Shown: positions 16,926 through 26,355, counted from the first letter of the stretch. The stretch is 64,000 bases of DNA from G965216695 sp965216695 (GCA_965216695.1 OZ244212.1:124001-188000); one strand, 5' to 3'. The notes: generated from the sequence alone by a model not told the origin. Numbers and translations are program-made.

Positions 16926-18167
16926 ATGGATACTGGATTGGCCGCGCAGATCGGTCTGCGCTACGTCCTTTCGCCTGATGTCGCGATCGCGCGCGCGGCG
17001 CGACTGGCAGCTTTCGGCTTGGGTTTAAGTATTGCGATCCTTCTGCTGGTGCTCTCCGTGGTCAACGGGTTCGACCGGGAGATGCGGGAACGGCTCCTTT
17101 CTGTGCTACCCCAGGTGATCGTCATGGCGCGCGAACCGGTTCCCGTTTCCGAGGCAGACGTGCACCTGGCGTCCAGCACGCCCGGCGTTGCGGGGGTAAG
17201 TCCGATTGTCCAGGGGGCTGGCCTGCTAGCAACCGACACGCGAACTCATGGCGTGATGATTACCGGGATTGCACCGGAAACCTACGGGGCAGTATCAGAC
17301 CTGGGTCACTACACCAGTCACAGCCTTGAGCGTTTGACGCCAGACGGATTCGACGTTTTTCTCGGACACCGCCTCGCCTCGCTTCTCGATCTCGATGTCG
17401 GCGATCATGCAACCCTCGTACTGCCGGCTGCGACCGTCACGGTGGCCGGCGTGTTCCCACGCCAGAAGCGGGTCCACGTCGCAGGAATCGCGAAATCCGA
17501 TTCGGAGGTGGATGCGCGCGCCGTGTTCATGCACCGGACTCCCGCAGCAAAGCTGTTCCGATTGGGGGAGCGCATCCACGGGTATCAGGTTCGTGTCGAT
17601 GATCTTTTCTCGGCCGAAGCGATTGCCAGCGACACAGCGCGCCGATTGAATGAGTCGGAGACCCGCCCGCGCTTTCGCGCAACGTCGTGGCAGCGCACGC
17701 ACGGCAATCTGTATCAGGCGATAGCAACGCAGAAAACCACGATGTTTCTGTTGCTTTCGCTGCTGGTCGCGGTTGCGGCGTTCAATCTGGTGTCCACCTG
17801 CATCATGGTCGTGAATCAGCGGGCCGGCGACGTCGCCATCCTTCAGACATTGGGCGCACGGTTCAAAACGTACGGCGTCGCAGTAGCGCTGTTCGGATTG
17901 CTGCTCGGTTGTGCCGGAATTGCGGCCGGACTCGTGTTCGGGGTGTTTCTTTCGTGGGCGGTACCGCGGGCGTTCGCTTGGGCAAGCGAGACCTTTACGC
18001 TGGATCTCATGAGTCAGTACTTCGTCACCTATCTGCCCGTAGACGTGCAGTGGGCCGACATTGCCACCATTCTATTGGTTTCGCTTGTTCTGATCGTCGC
18101 AGCAACACTTTATCCGGCGTGGCGGGCATCCCGGTTGAGGCCCAGCGTCGTGCTGGCACACGAATAA
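16926..18167 (+). CDS. lolC: Lipoprotein-releasing permease LolC
   Basis: 413 residues from ATG 16926, with four transmembrane segments in the LolC/E arrangement: one near residue 30 (FGLGLSIAILLLVLSVVNGFDREMRERLL, the signature region), a periplasmic domain, then three C-terminal helices. The cytoplasmic coupling region MVVNQRAGDVAILQTLGA precedes the third. LolCDE extracts outer-membrane lipoproteins from the inner membrane and hands them to LolA. First of lolC-lolD-lolE (1 nt gap to lolD). Assignment as LolC versus LolE rests on gene order. Confidence 0.93.
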   Translation: MDTGLAAQIGLRYVLSPDVAIARAARLAAFGLGLSIAILLLVLSVVNGFDREMRERLLSVLPQVIVMAREPVPVSEADVHLASSTPGVAGVSPIVQGAGLLATDTRTHGVMITGIAPETYGAVSDLGHYTSHSLERLTPDGFDVFLGHRLASLLDLDVGDHATLVLPAATVTVAGVFPRQKRVHVAGIAKSDSEVDARAVFMHRTPAAKLFRLGERIHGYQVRVDDLFSAEAIASDTARRLNESETRPRFRATSWQRTHGNLYQAIATQKTTMFLLLSLLVAVAAFNLVSTCIMVVNQRAGDVAILQTLGARFKTYGVAVALFGLLLGCAGIAAGLVFGVFLSWAVPRAFAWASETFTLDLMSQYFVTYLPVDVQWADIATILLVSLVLIVAATLYPAWRASRLRPSVVLAHE

Positions 18168-18168
18168 C

Positions 18169-18879
18169 ATGTCCGGCACGCCAACTGGGACTGCGCGGTC
18201 TGTACTGCAGGCACGCGCACTGTATAAGTCGTTTGCGCAAGCACGGCAGCGTCTGGATGTACTTCAGGGTGCCTCTCTCTCCGTTTCCGAGAATGAGCGG
18301 GTCGCGATTCTCGGACGTTCCGGGTCCGGCAAGAGTACGCTGCTTCACATCCTTGGCGGACTCGATGACCCCGATTCAGGTTCCGTCTCGGTGTGCGGCG
18401 AGGATCTCACACGTGCATCGCCCGGTACGCGCGCCGGGATACGCAATCGTCACATGGGATTCGTGTACCAGTTTCATCACCTGCTGGCCGAATTCTCCGC
18501 ACTGGAAAATGTGACGATTCCACTGCGCCTCGCGGGCGTCGATCGGGGTACCGCACAGAAGCGGGCGCAGGCGATGCTTGAGCGTGTGGATCTAGGATCG
18601 CGCCTCGATCACCGGCCGGCGGCGTTGTCCGGGGGCGAACGCCAGCGGGTTGCCGTGGCGCGTGCCCTCGTCGCTGAGCCTGCAGTCGTGCTGGCCGACG
18701 AACCGACCGGCAATCTCGATGCACATAACGCTCGGGTGGTGCTCGACCTGATGTGCGAACTGAGCGAGGCGCAGGGCTGCGCGTTTGTGATTGTGACCCA
18801 CGACGAGTCGATACTGCACCGCGTGCATAGAGCGGTGCAGCTCCACGACGGTGTACTCACGCCGGACCCTGTGGAATGA
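18169..18879 (+). CDS. lolD: Lipoprotein-releasing ATPase LolD
   Basis: 236 residues. Walker A GRSGSGKSTLLH, Q-loop and LolD signature FVYQFHHLLAEFSALENV, ABC signature LSGGERQR, Walker B VVLADEPTGNLD, and H-loop VIVTHDE are all intact. The Q-loop sequence YQFHHLL is characteristic of LolD among the MacB-type ATPases. It powers lipoprotein release by LolC/LolE at the inner-membrane cytoplasmic face. Its stop overlaps the lolE start by 4 nt. Confidence 0.96.
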   Translation: MSGTPTGTARSVLQARALYKSFAQARQRLDVLQGASLSVSENERVAILGRSGSGKSTLLHILGGLDDPDSGSVSVCGEDLTRASPGTRAGIRNRHMGFVYQFHHLLAEFSALENVTIPLRLAGVDRGTAQKRAQAMLERVDLGSRLDHRPAALSGGERQRVAVARALVAEPAVVLADEPTGNLDAHNARVVLDLMCELSEAQGCAFVIVTHDESILHRVHRAVQLHDGVLTPDPVE

Positions 18880-20078
18880 ATCTGCCGCTGTGGATCGGGT
18901 TGCGGTACCTGCGTCGCGGTGGGCGTAGATTCGCCAACGTTGTGATGTGGGTGTCGGTGATCGGCATCTCTCTGGGCGTCCTGGTGCTGACCGTGGTAGT
19001 GAGCGTCATGAACGGCTTCGATCGCGAATTGAAAAACCGCCTGCTCGGCACAATACCTCACGCGGTAGCGCTGGAGCGGACGCCCGAAGATCCGGCAATC
19101 GCGCAATTGATTGCAGACCCCCGTGTCCAGAGAGCGTATCCGTTCCTTTCCACGTCCGGGATGGTGAGCCGCAACGGCGGGGTCAATCCGGTGTCTGTGT
19201 TCGCGATCGAACCGGATGGCGCCGAGGGCTTGAAGACGATTGCAGATCACATGCTGATCGGCTCGCTCGACGCGGTCGCCGGTTCGCGCAACGGTATCGC
19301 GCTGGGTGGGCCGCTGGCTCGACACCTCGGCCTGATTCCAGGTCAGACGGTTGCGTTGATACTGATTGAACCCACTCCGGGCAGCGTGCGCCCAAAACTT
19401 CTACGCTTCGACGTTGTTGCACTGTTTGAAATAGGCGCTGAGCTGGATTACAGCCTGGCAATCGTTCCACTGTCTGCGGTCCCGGATTCGATCAGATCGG
19501 GTTCCGGTCTGTGGGGCGTGCGTCTCGATCTTTTCGACCCGCTGTCCGTCGAACAACTGATTGCAGACCATTCGTTCGACGGCCTCGAATTCGCCGGTTG
19601 GCAGGACACCTATGGTGAGCTGTTTCGCGCTGTTCGAATCGAAAAGAGTCTCATGTTTCTCGTTCTGCTGATGGTAGTGGCCGTAGCCGGATTCAATGTC
19701 GTGTCCGGTCAAACGATGACGGTGCGGGACAAGACCGGCGATATCGCGATTCTGCGAACGATGGGGGCGGATGCCGCTACGGTGCGTCGAATCTTCCTGT
19801 TTCAGGGGCTAGCGATCGCCACTTCCGGGATACTGGTTGGATTGATGCTCGGGGTGGTCGTCGCCCGGAACGCGTCCGAGCTGATGGCGCTCGTTGAGAG
19901 CGTGTCGAGCTATCGGCTTCTGGAGGGGACATACTTCACGCAACTTCCCACTGAAGTGCGGTGGATAGACCTGTCGATTATCGGGGCAATCTCCTGGTCG
20001 CTATGCGCACTGTCGTCGTGGATTCCTGCGGCACGAGCCGCAGATCTCAATCCTGTAGACGGGCTTCACCGGACTTGA
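18876..20078 (+). CDS. lolE: Lipoprotein-releasing permease LolE
   Basis: 400 residues, same architecture as LolC: N-terminal PLWIGLRYLRRG followed by TM1 (VSVIGISLGVLVLTVVVSVMNGFDRELKNRLL), a periplasmic domain, and three C-terminal helices with VRDKTGDIAILRTMGADAATV as coupling segment. Having two distinct permease genes rather than one LolF fits gammaproteobacterial LolCDE. Its last 32 nt overlap the convergent DUF2062 gene. Confidence 0.95.
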   Translation: MNLPLWIGLRYLRRGGRRFANVVMWVSVIGISLGVLVLTVVVSVMNGFDRELKNRLLGTIPHAVALERTPEDPAIAQLIADPRVQRAYPFLSTSGMVSRNGGVNPVSVFAIEPDGAEGLKTIADHMLIGSLDAVAGSRNGIALGGPLARHLGLIPGQTVALILIEPTPGSVRPKLLRFDVVALFEIGAELDYSLAIVPLSAVPDSIRSGSGLWGVRLDLFDPLSVEQLIADHSFDGLEFAGWQDTYGELFRAVRIEKSLMFLVLLMVVAVAGFNVVSGQTMTVRDKTGDIAILRTMGADAATVRRIFLFQGLAIATSGILVGLMLGVVVARNASELMALVESVSSYRLLEGTYFTQLPTEVRWIDLSIIGAISWSLCALSSWIPAARAADLNPVDGLHRT

Positions 20079-20595
20079 TCTTGCGGCGGGCCGCGCGCCT
20101 CTCGCGCCAGCGCCGCACCACGTGCATGCGCCAGATCACCCGCATCACGACGAAACCCGTCAACCCCGCGACCCACCCGCAAACAAGGCATCCGAACAGC
20201 AGCGGATAACCCAGCGCTCCGGCATTGTCGACGAGCCAGCTGAAACTCGGTTCAAAACTACCCACTTCCAACGGACGATCGAGCAGCCACGCGCCCAGGC
20301 GATAGGCGAAGTAGAACATCGGCCCCATCGTGAGCGGATTGCTGATCCACACCAGCGCGATGGACATTGGCAGGTTGCAGCGCGAGGCAATGGCAAGGAC
20401 ACCCGCTACCACCATCTGGAACGGTATCGGCAGGTACATGCAGAACAGGCCGATGAACGCCGCGCCGGACACCGTCCGGCGATTCATGTGCCAGATTTCC
20501 GGATTGTGTAGCCAATCTCCGAGCGGCCGTAGGGCCGGATGACTACGTATTTCGCCGGAGGTTGGGAGGTACCGCGCGAGCCAGTTCTTGGGCAT
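20047..20595 (-). CDS. DUF2062 membrane protein
   Basis: 182 residues from ATG 20595 (an in-frame ATG at 20616 is also possible). The hydrophobic core and motif GAAFIGLFCMYLPIPFQMVVAGVLAI, followed by VWISNPLTMGPMFYFAYRLG, is the DUF2062 signature. Three or four membrane segments and a basic C-terminus (RRWRERRAARRKIKSG) are visible. Function unknown in the family; often near comEC and lol genes. It is convergent with lolE (overlap 32 nt) and divergent from comEC (34 nt gap). Confidence 0.88.
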   Translation of the reverse strand: MPKNWLARYLPTSGEIRSHPALRPLGDWLHNPEIWHMNRRTVSGAAFIGLFCMYLPIPFQMVVAGVLAIASRCNLPMSIALVWISNPLTMGPMFYFAYRLGAWLLDRPLEVGSFEPSFSWLVDNAGALGYPLLFGCLVCGWVAGLTGFVVMRVIWRMHVVRRWRERRAARRKIKSGEARLQD

Positions 20596-20629
20596 AACGG
20601 ATCCATAGTAGCGCAACTCGGAACCGCTG

Positions 20630-22948
20630 GTGTCGTTAGGGTTCGCGTTTGCAGTCGGGGTTGCATCGGCTCGATTCGACTACGTTTCGCCGGGTTCGAC
20701 CCTGGCGGCGCTGACCATTCTCCTACTCGCTTTAGCCGCGTGCGTCAGCACCCGGTTCCGAACGCGGCTACTTCTGCTGAGCGCATTCTCGAGCGGCTGC
20801 CTTTGGAGCGGCTGGCACGTGGCCGAGTACCTGGAAAAACGCCTGCCGTTCTGCGTCGAAACGGGCGGCCACGATGTTGTTCTGCGTGTAGACGCGGAGC
20901 CGGCCACCTGGGATGCCATCGTTCGCCTAAACGCCACGGTACTGCGCGCGGATCCAAGGGCCTGTGTCGACTATGGAGGGCTCAGGCTTCGCCTCAGCTG
21001 GCGCGGTGCACCCAAGCTCTCTCGCGGCGACCGCATTCGCGCCCGCGTGCGCTTGCGCGCGCCCTGGGGCATGCAGAATCCTGGAGGATTCGACTTCGAA
21101 CGCTGGTACCTCGCGGAAAGGATTCATGGCGGCGGCTACGTTCAGCGGGGCGAGCGCCTCGGGGGTCAGGCAAGCAGCCCACTTCGAGGCATCAGGCAGC
21201 AGATCCTAGAGCGAATCAGCGGATTGCCGTTGCGCTATCCGGAGATTGCGGCTGCTCTCGCGGTCGGGCACCGGAGCAGTCTTGCTGCCGACCAGTGGAC
21301 GCTGTTTGCGGATACGGGAACCGTTCACCTCCTCGTGATATCGGGTCTGCACATTGGCCTTGCGATGGGCATCGGTTTCGCCGTTGGGACCCGAGTGGGC
21401 CGCATTGCCCCGGCCGTTACCCGGCGCTGGGGCGGCCGCCCGGTGGGCATAGCACTCGCGTGGATCACCGGATTTGGATATGCAGCCGTCTCGGGCTGGG
21501 GTACGCCGGCCGTGCGCGCGCTGACGATGGGATCCATCGCGCTGCTGGGTCTCGCGCTGTCTCGGAGGATTGCGTGGACACGGCTCGCGGGCACGGCATT
21601 GCTGACCGTAATGGTCTTGCGGCCTGCAACGGTCCATTCGAGTGGTTTCTGGTTTTCGTTTGTTGCAGCCGCCTCACTGCTCGCTTATTTCGCACCACGC
21701 CGTCTAATGGGCGTGGGACGAACGCGGAGCCTAGTCGCGGCGCAGTTGCTGCTGTTTCTGGTCGTTGCGCCCCTGTCGTCACTTCTGGTTGGACGCACCT
21801 CTCTCGTCGCGCCGCTCGCAAACCTCTTTGCCGTACCACTGGTGTCCCTCGTGGTCGTTCCAGGGCTGCTCGCAGCGTCTGTCGCCAGCGTCACGCCGGG
21901 CGCTGGTCTGCTGGCGGACGGACTCTATATCGGCTGCGACATGCTGCTGCACCTGCTGGTGGCTGCACTCGAACGGCTGCACGCCAGTCCGGTGCTCGAC
22001 CGCGGCTGGAGCAGGCAGTGGCTGACGCTCTGCGCCGTTGCCGGCGCAGTGTGCGTAGCGCATCGGCCGCATGCGCCGTGGCTCCGGCCGCTGGTCGTTG
22101 CCGCCTGTCTGCTTTGGGTGCTCCCCGCCAACCAACGCATTCCGCTGGGCGAATTTCGTGTAACCGCCCTGGACGTGGGGCAGGGCAGCGCGATTGTGGT
22201 CGATACACGCACCCATCGGTTGTTGTTCGATGCCGGAGCCCGATATCCGAGCGGATTCGACATCGGGGAGGCCGTAGTAGTGCCGAGTCTCGCACGCTCG
22301 GGCCCGTTCAGCCTGGATACGTTTATTGTCAGCCATGCCGACACGGATCACGCCGGAGGCGCCGCCAGCATAGTCCGCAAGGTTGAACCGGAAATCACGT
22401 TCGGCGACGGTATCGACGGAGCAGGTCCCTGTGAAGATCGGGTCTGGCAACGTGACGAGGTTCGGTTTGAGTTGTTCGACTTTTCGGATGCGGCCGAGTC
22501 GCGCAACGACCGATCCTGCGTGCTCGCGGTACAGTCCCGCAATCACACGGCCCTTTTTGCCGGCGACATCTCACGCCGTATGGAGGCGGCACTGCTCGCG
22601 CGTATCCCGACGCCGGTGACGTTCATGATGGTGCCGCACCATGGCAGCGTGACATCATCGGGCAGAGCCTTCGTGCGCCGGCTTGCGCCACGGACGGCGG
22701 TGGTGAGCGCTGGTCGCGGCAATCGCTACGGCCACCCGCATCCCGACGTTGTGCGCCGGTACTGCCGCGTAGGCGCCAATTTTTTCGTGACGGGACTGTC
22801 CGGGGCTGTCCAATGGTCCAGCGAAACGCCGGACCAGGTGAAACGATGGCGGGTTGATGAAGGCCGTTACTGGACCAACCTCGACCGCCGACCGTCAGGC
22901 GATTTCTTCGCAGGGATCGAGCTCGCGAGTTGCGACCTGAAGCGCTGA
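20630..22948 (+). CDS. comEC: DNA-uptake channel protein ComEC/Rec2
   Basis: 772 residues from GTG 20630. The three ComEC domains appear in order: N-terminal DUF4131 with membrane helices (residues about 1-180), the competence transmembrane domain (about 200-490; HLLVISGLHIGLAMGIG is the signature), and a C-terminal metallo-beta-lactamase-like domain (about 510-740; LDVGQGSAIVVDT, SHADTDHAGGAASI, LFAGDISRRMEAALL, VPHHGS). ComEC passes one DNA strand across the inner membrane in natural transformation. Its 3' end overlaps the convergent PilZ-domain gene by 54 nt. Together with PilZ at 48834 it suggests a capacity for pilus-linked DNA uptake. Confidence 0.95.
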   Translation: MSLGFAFAVGVASARFDYVSPGSTLAALTILLLALAACVSTRFRTRLLLLSAFSSGCLWSGWHVAEYLEKRLPFCVETGGHDVVLRVDAEPATWDAIVRLNATVLRADPRACVDYGGLRLRLSWRGAPKLSRGDRIRARVRLRAPWGMQNPGGFDFERWYLAERIHGGGYVQRGERLGGQASSPLRGIRQQILERISGLPLRYPEIAAALAVGHRSSLAADQWTLFADTGTVHLLVISGLHIGLAMGIGFAVGTRVGRIAPAVTRRWGGRPVGIALAWITGFGYAAVSGWGTPAVRALTMGSIALLGLALSRRIAWTRLAGTALLTVMVLRPATVHSSGFWFSFVAAASLLAYFAPRRLMGVGRTRSLVAAQLLLFLVVAPLSSLLVGRTSLVAPLANLFAVPLVSLVVVPGLLAASVASVTPGAGLLADGLYIGCDMLLHLLVAALERLHASPVLDRGWSRQWLTLCAVAGAVCVAHRPHAPWLRPLVVAACLLWVLPANQRIPLGEFRVTALDVGQGSAIVVDTRTHRLLFDAGARYPSGFDIGEAVVVPSLARSGPFSLDTFIVSHADTDHAGGAASIVRKVEPEITFGDGIDGAGPCEDRVWQRDEVRFELFDFSDAAESRNDRSCVLAVQSRNHTALFAGDISRRMEAALLARIPTPVTFMMVPHHGSVTSSGRAFVRRLAPRTAVVSAGRGNRYGHPHPDVVRRYCRVGANFFVTGLSGAVQWSSETPDQVKRWRVDEGRYWTNLDRRPSGDFFAGIELASCDLKR

Positions 22949-23659
22949 TTGCACCATCGAGCGCGCGACGTCCGAGACGAAACAGAGTTCACCCAGCGCG
23001 TAGCCATCGTCGATCCACTTGCAGGAACGATACGGTCCGGACGGGGTTTTAGAGGTCGCTTCCACAGATGCATGAACAGCCAGGTAGATCGTTGCGTTCT
23101 CAGGCACGAGGTCGTCCAGGTGCGTTTGAAATCCTGCCGGCTGAAGTTCACTCGCCGGCTGCAGCTCCATTGACTCGAGCAGGTCTGCGGCAGTCGCGCG
23201 CCAATGCGTTCGCGTCCCTAAATACGAGCCCGGCAACTGCCAGCGTCCGTCCTGGTTTACGATCAGCAACCGTCCCTCGGGATTGCGCAGTCCCAGACTC
23301 AAATGTGCCTGAAAGAAGTCTCGGCCAATCTCGAGTTCCGTGCGCAGTCGGTCGACACTGTTCCACAGGTGCTTCCCGGTATTGTTCAGAAACTCAAGCC
23401 CAAGCCCTTTAGGCTCGGCCCGGCGTACGACAAGTTCAATCGTCGGTGTTGCCTGCGGATCGACAAGCGATGCATTGACCACCGTCAACTTCACCTTCGC
23501 ACCTTTACGCAGTTCGAACTTCTCGCCGCTGACGAATACGCCGCCTTTGGACACATCTCTGACCACGCATCGGCGCGAACCGAACGACGGGTGATGAATC
23601 TCCACAGAGACTGGAATCTGAACTCTGGGATGCTGCCGGCGCTCCATGGTGCTGGCCAT
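22895..23659 (-). CDS. PilZ-domain protein with NUDIX-like C-terminus
   Basis: 254 residues from ATG 23659 with a GGAGGGAG ribosome-binding site; the longer frame to 23878 runs into clpB. The N-terminal PilZ domain has both c-di-GMP contacts: RRQHPR (residues 7-12) and DVSKGG (35-40). The C-terminal half contains GRLLIVNQDGRWQLPGSYL and later CKWIDDGYALGELCFVS, a pattern reminiscent of the NUDIX fold, but the catalytic REUxEE box is replaced (RATAADLLESMEL), so it is probably non-catalytic if homologous. Likely a cyclic-di-GMP effector. It is divergent from clpB and shares its 80-nt upstream region with the clpB heat-shock promoter. Confidence 0.8.
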   Translation of the reverse strand: MASTMERRQHPRVQIPVSVEIHHPSFGSRRCVVRDVSKGGVFVSGEKFELRKGAKVKLTVVNASLVDPQATPTIELVVRRAEPKGLGLEFLNNTGKHLWNSVDRLRTELEIGRDFFQAHLSLGLRNPEGRLLIVNQDGRWQLPGSYLGTRTHWRATAADLLESMELQPASELQPAGFQTHLDDLVPENATIYLAVHASVEATSKTPSGPYRSCKWIDDGYALGELCFVSDVARSMVQSALQVATRELDPCEEIA

Positions 23660-23680
23660 CGGGCGCGTCCCTCCCTCCAA

Positions 23681-23708
23681 CTTGAAAATCGTCCCTCTCA
23701 CCCCAACT
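23681..23708 (+). promoter_or_regulatory. Sigma-32 heat-shock promoter of clpB
   Basis: CTTGAAA at 23681-23687 matches the sigma-32 minus 35 consensus exactly. After a 13-nt spacer, CCCCAACT at 23701-23708 matches the minus 10 consensus CCCCATNT except one base. Transcription would begin near 23715, about 25 nt before the clpB ATG. Confidence 0.88.
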
Positions 23709-23739
23709 TTACCAACGTTGCCGCAATGAGAACTTGCCG

Positions 23740-26301
23740 ATGCGCATGGAGAAAATGACGAACAGTTTGCAAAACGCGCTTTCTGACGCTCAGTCAGCCG
23801 CGTTGGGCAAGGATCACAGCACGCTCGAACCGCTGCATCTGTTGAGCGTGTTCGCGTCCCACAATGCGATCGCGCCATTGTTCAAGGCTGCGGGCGGGGA
23901 TCCCGCGATGTTGCAACAACTGGTCGCGCGTGCGCTCGACAGGCTGCCGACGTTGACCCAGCCTACCGGTGACGTACAGGTGTCGGCCAATCTTGCGAAG
24001 GTCCTCAATCTCGCCGATGCGGCGGCGCAGAAGGCCGGAGACAGTTACATCTCGACCGACCACGCCGTAATGGCGCTCTGTCAGGATGAGCCCTCCAGTG
24101 CGATCCTGAAAGATAGCGGCGTGCTGCCCGAACGGCTTCAAGCCGCAATCGATCAACAAAGGAATGGAAACAAAGTGGACAGTCCCGAAGCAGAAGAGCA
24201 GCGCGGCGCGCTGGAGAAGTACACGGTCGATCTCACCGAACGCGCTGAACAGGGCAAACTCGACCCGGTAATCGGACGCGACGACGAGATTCGCAGAACC
24301 ATTCAGGTCCTGCAGCGACGCACGAAAAACAATCCCGTTCTCATCGGCGAACCCGGGGTTGGTAAAACCGCCATCGTGGAAGGTCTTGCCCAACGGATCC
24401 TCAATGGCGAGGTCCCGGAGGGTCTGAAAAACAAGCGTGTCCTGACGCTCGATATGGGTGCGCTGATTGCGGGCGCCAAGTTTCGAGGCGAGTTCGAAGA
24501 GCGATTGAAGGCGGTATTGAACGATCTGGCGAAAACGGAAGGCAATATCGTTCTCTTCATCGATGAACTGCACACGATGGTCGGCGCAGGTAAGGCCGAA
24601 GGAGCGATGGATGCGGGCAACATGCTCAAGCCCGCGCTCGCCCGGGGTGAACTGCATTGTGTCGGCGCTACCACACTGGACGAATACCGCCAGTACATTG
24701 AGAAGGACGCGGCGCTGGAACGCCGGTTTCAGAAAGTGCAGGTAGACGAGCCGAGCGTGCCCGACACGATTGCGATCCTGCGTGGCTTGAAGGAACGTTA
24801 CGAATTACATCACGGCGTCGAGATCACCGACCCAGCCACCGTTGCCGCTGCGCGTCTGTCGCACCGGTACATCACAGATCGACAGCTGCCGGACAAAGCG
24901 ATCGATCTGATCGACGAAGCCGCTAGCCTGATTCGTATGGAAATGGACTCCAAACCGGAAGCGATGGATCGGCTCGAACGACGCCTGATTCAGTTGCAGA
25001 TGGAACACGAATCCCTGAAGAACGAATCGGACGACGCCAGTAAGCGCAGACGAGAGGAGCTGCAGGAGAACATTCAACAGGTTCAATCCGACTACGACGC
25101 GTTGGACGAGGTATGGCAGAAAGAAAAGGCAGAGGTGCACGACGCCCAGGAGATCATGGAACGCCTGGACAACGCGCGCCTCGAGTTCGAGGCAGCCCGG
25201 CGCGCTTCGGATCTGGCCAGAATGTCGGAGTTACAGTACGGCACTATCCCTGACCTGGAGCGGCAACTCGCAGCGGCGAATGAGCCTGCTTCGGGTAGCG
25301 AACGCACGCTGTTGCGCAACAACGTTACAGAGGACGAGATTGCGCAGGTGGTCGCGAAATGGACCGGTATTCCGGTGGACAAACTGATGGAAGGCGAGCG
25401 TGAGAAGCTGCTGACCCTGGAGAGTGAGCTGCACAAGCGTGTGGTTGGACAGGACGAAGCCGTCACCGTGGTAGCTGACGCCGTGCGCAGGTCCCGATCC
25501 GGGCTCGCGGACCCAAACCGCCCCAACGGCTCCTTTATGTTTCTCGGACCCACGGGCGTGGGCAAAACCGAGCTCTGCAAAGCGCTGGCCGAGGTGCTCT
25601 ACGACAGTGAAGAAGCGATCGTTCGGATCGATATGTCCGAGTACATGGAAAAACATGCCGTGTCCCGTCTGATCGGAGCCCCGCCGGGCTATGTCGGTTA
25701 CGAAGAGGGCGGCTATCTCACGGAGCAGATACGCCGCAAACCGTACTCGCTGATATTGCTGGACGAGATCGAGAAGGCGCATCCGGACGTATTCAACATT
25801 CTGTTGCAGGTACTGGACGACGGGCGCCTGACCGACGGGCACGGTCGTACCGTCGATTTTCGCAACGCCGTGCTGGTGATGACGTCGAACCTCGGTTCTG
25901 ACGCGATTCAGTCACTCACGGAGTCGGGTCGCGCAGATGAGATCCGATCGACCGTGCTCGAAGTCGTTGGGCAGCACTTCCGTCCCGAGTTCGTCAACCG
26001 TGTCGATGAATTGGTGGTCTTCGAACCACTGGAGAAATCGCAGGTCATGGAGATTGCCCGCCTGCAGCTCGCCATTCTGAAGGGACGCCTGGCCGAACAG
26101 GACCTTTCCCTGGAGGTATCCGACGGTGCGCTCGCGGTGCTGGTCGACGAAGGGTTCGATCCGGTCTATGGCGCACGTCCGCTGAAGCGGGTTATCCAGC
26201 GCCGGCTAGAGAATCCGTTGGCTCGGCGTCTTCTGCAGGGTGACATTGCGGCCGGCGACACGGTCCAAGTGGATGCGAAAGACGGCGAGATCGTCTTCTG
26301 A
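23740..26301 (+). CDS. clpB: Disaggregase chaperone ClpB
   Basis: 853 residues, near the usual 857. The start at ATG 23740 gives MRMEKMTNSLQNALSDAQ, aligned with other ClpB N-termini; a TTG two codons earlier is less likely. Domains: N-terminal ClpN repeats (1-145), AAA1 with Walker A GEPGVGKTAIVEGLA (about 200) and Walker B IVLFIDELH, the coiled-coil M-domain (about 405-525), and AAA2 with GPTGVGKTELCKAL (about 605), LILLDEIEKAHPDVFN and sensor RPEFVNRVDE. With DnaK it rescues aggregated proteins in the cytoplasm. Driven by a clear sigma-32 promoter. Confidence 0.97.
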   Translation: MRMEKMTNSLQNALSDAQSAALGKDHSTLEPLHLLSVFASHNAIAPLFKAAGGDPAMLQQLVARALDRLPTLTQPTGDVQVSANLAKVLNLADAAAQKAGDSYISTDHAVMALCQDEPSSAILKDSGVLPERLQAAIDQQRNGNKVDSPEAEEQRGALEKYTVDLTERAEQGKLDPVIGRDDEIRRTIQVLQRRTKNNPVLIGEPGVGKTAIVEGLAQRILNGEVPEGLKNKRVLTLDMGALIAGAKFRGEFEERLKAVLNDLAKTEGNIVLFIDELHTMVGAGKAEGAMDAGNMLKPALARGELHCVGATTLDEYRQYIEKDAALERRFQKVQVDEPSVPDTIAILRGLKERYELHHGVEITDPATVAAARLSHRYITDRQLPDKAIDLIDEAASLIRMEMDSKPEAMDRLERRLIQLQMEHESLKNESDDASKRRREELQENIQQVQSDYDALDEVWQKEKAEVHDAQEIMERLDNARLEFEAARRASDLARMSELQYGTIPDLERQLAAANEPASGSERTLLRNNVTEDEIAQVVAKWTGIPVDKLMEGEREKLLTLESELHKRVVGQDEAVTVVADAVRRSRSGLADPNRPNGSFMFLGPTGVGKTELCKALAEVLYDSEEAIVRIDMSEYMEKHAVSRLIGAPPGYVGYEEGGYLTEQIRRKPYSLILLDEIEKAHPDVFNILLQVLDDGRLTDGHGRTVDFRNAVLVMTSNLGSDAIQSLTESGRADEIRSTVLEVVGQHFRPEFVNRVDELVVFEPLEKSQVMEIARLQLAILKGRLAEQDLSLEVSDGALAVLVDEGFDPVYGARPLKRVIQRRLENPLARRLLQGDIAAGDTVQVDAKDGEIVF

Positions 26302-26312
26302 GCCTTTCTGTA

Positions 26313-26342
26313 GCGCAGCGGCCGGGTGATCCGGCCCTGCGC
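26313..26342 (+). terminator. GC-rich hairpin downstream of clpB
   Basis: GCGCAG-C-GGCCGG, a short loop, then CCGGCC-CTGCGC form a 12-bp stem with one bulged C, 11 nt after the clpB stop. There is no immediate T-run, only TTTT about 12 nt later, so it may act as a terminator or as a 3' stabilising structure. Confidence 0.6.
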
Positions 26343-26355
26343 CAGACTGCCGCTT

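Noticed and set aside
20539..22386. 615-codon plus-strand ORF overlapping comEC
   Set aside because: Frame-shifted shadow of comEC with Arg/Cys-rich sequence and no motif; comEC motifs are all in the other frame.
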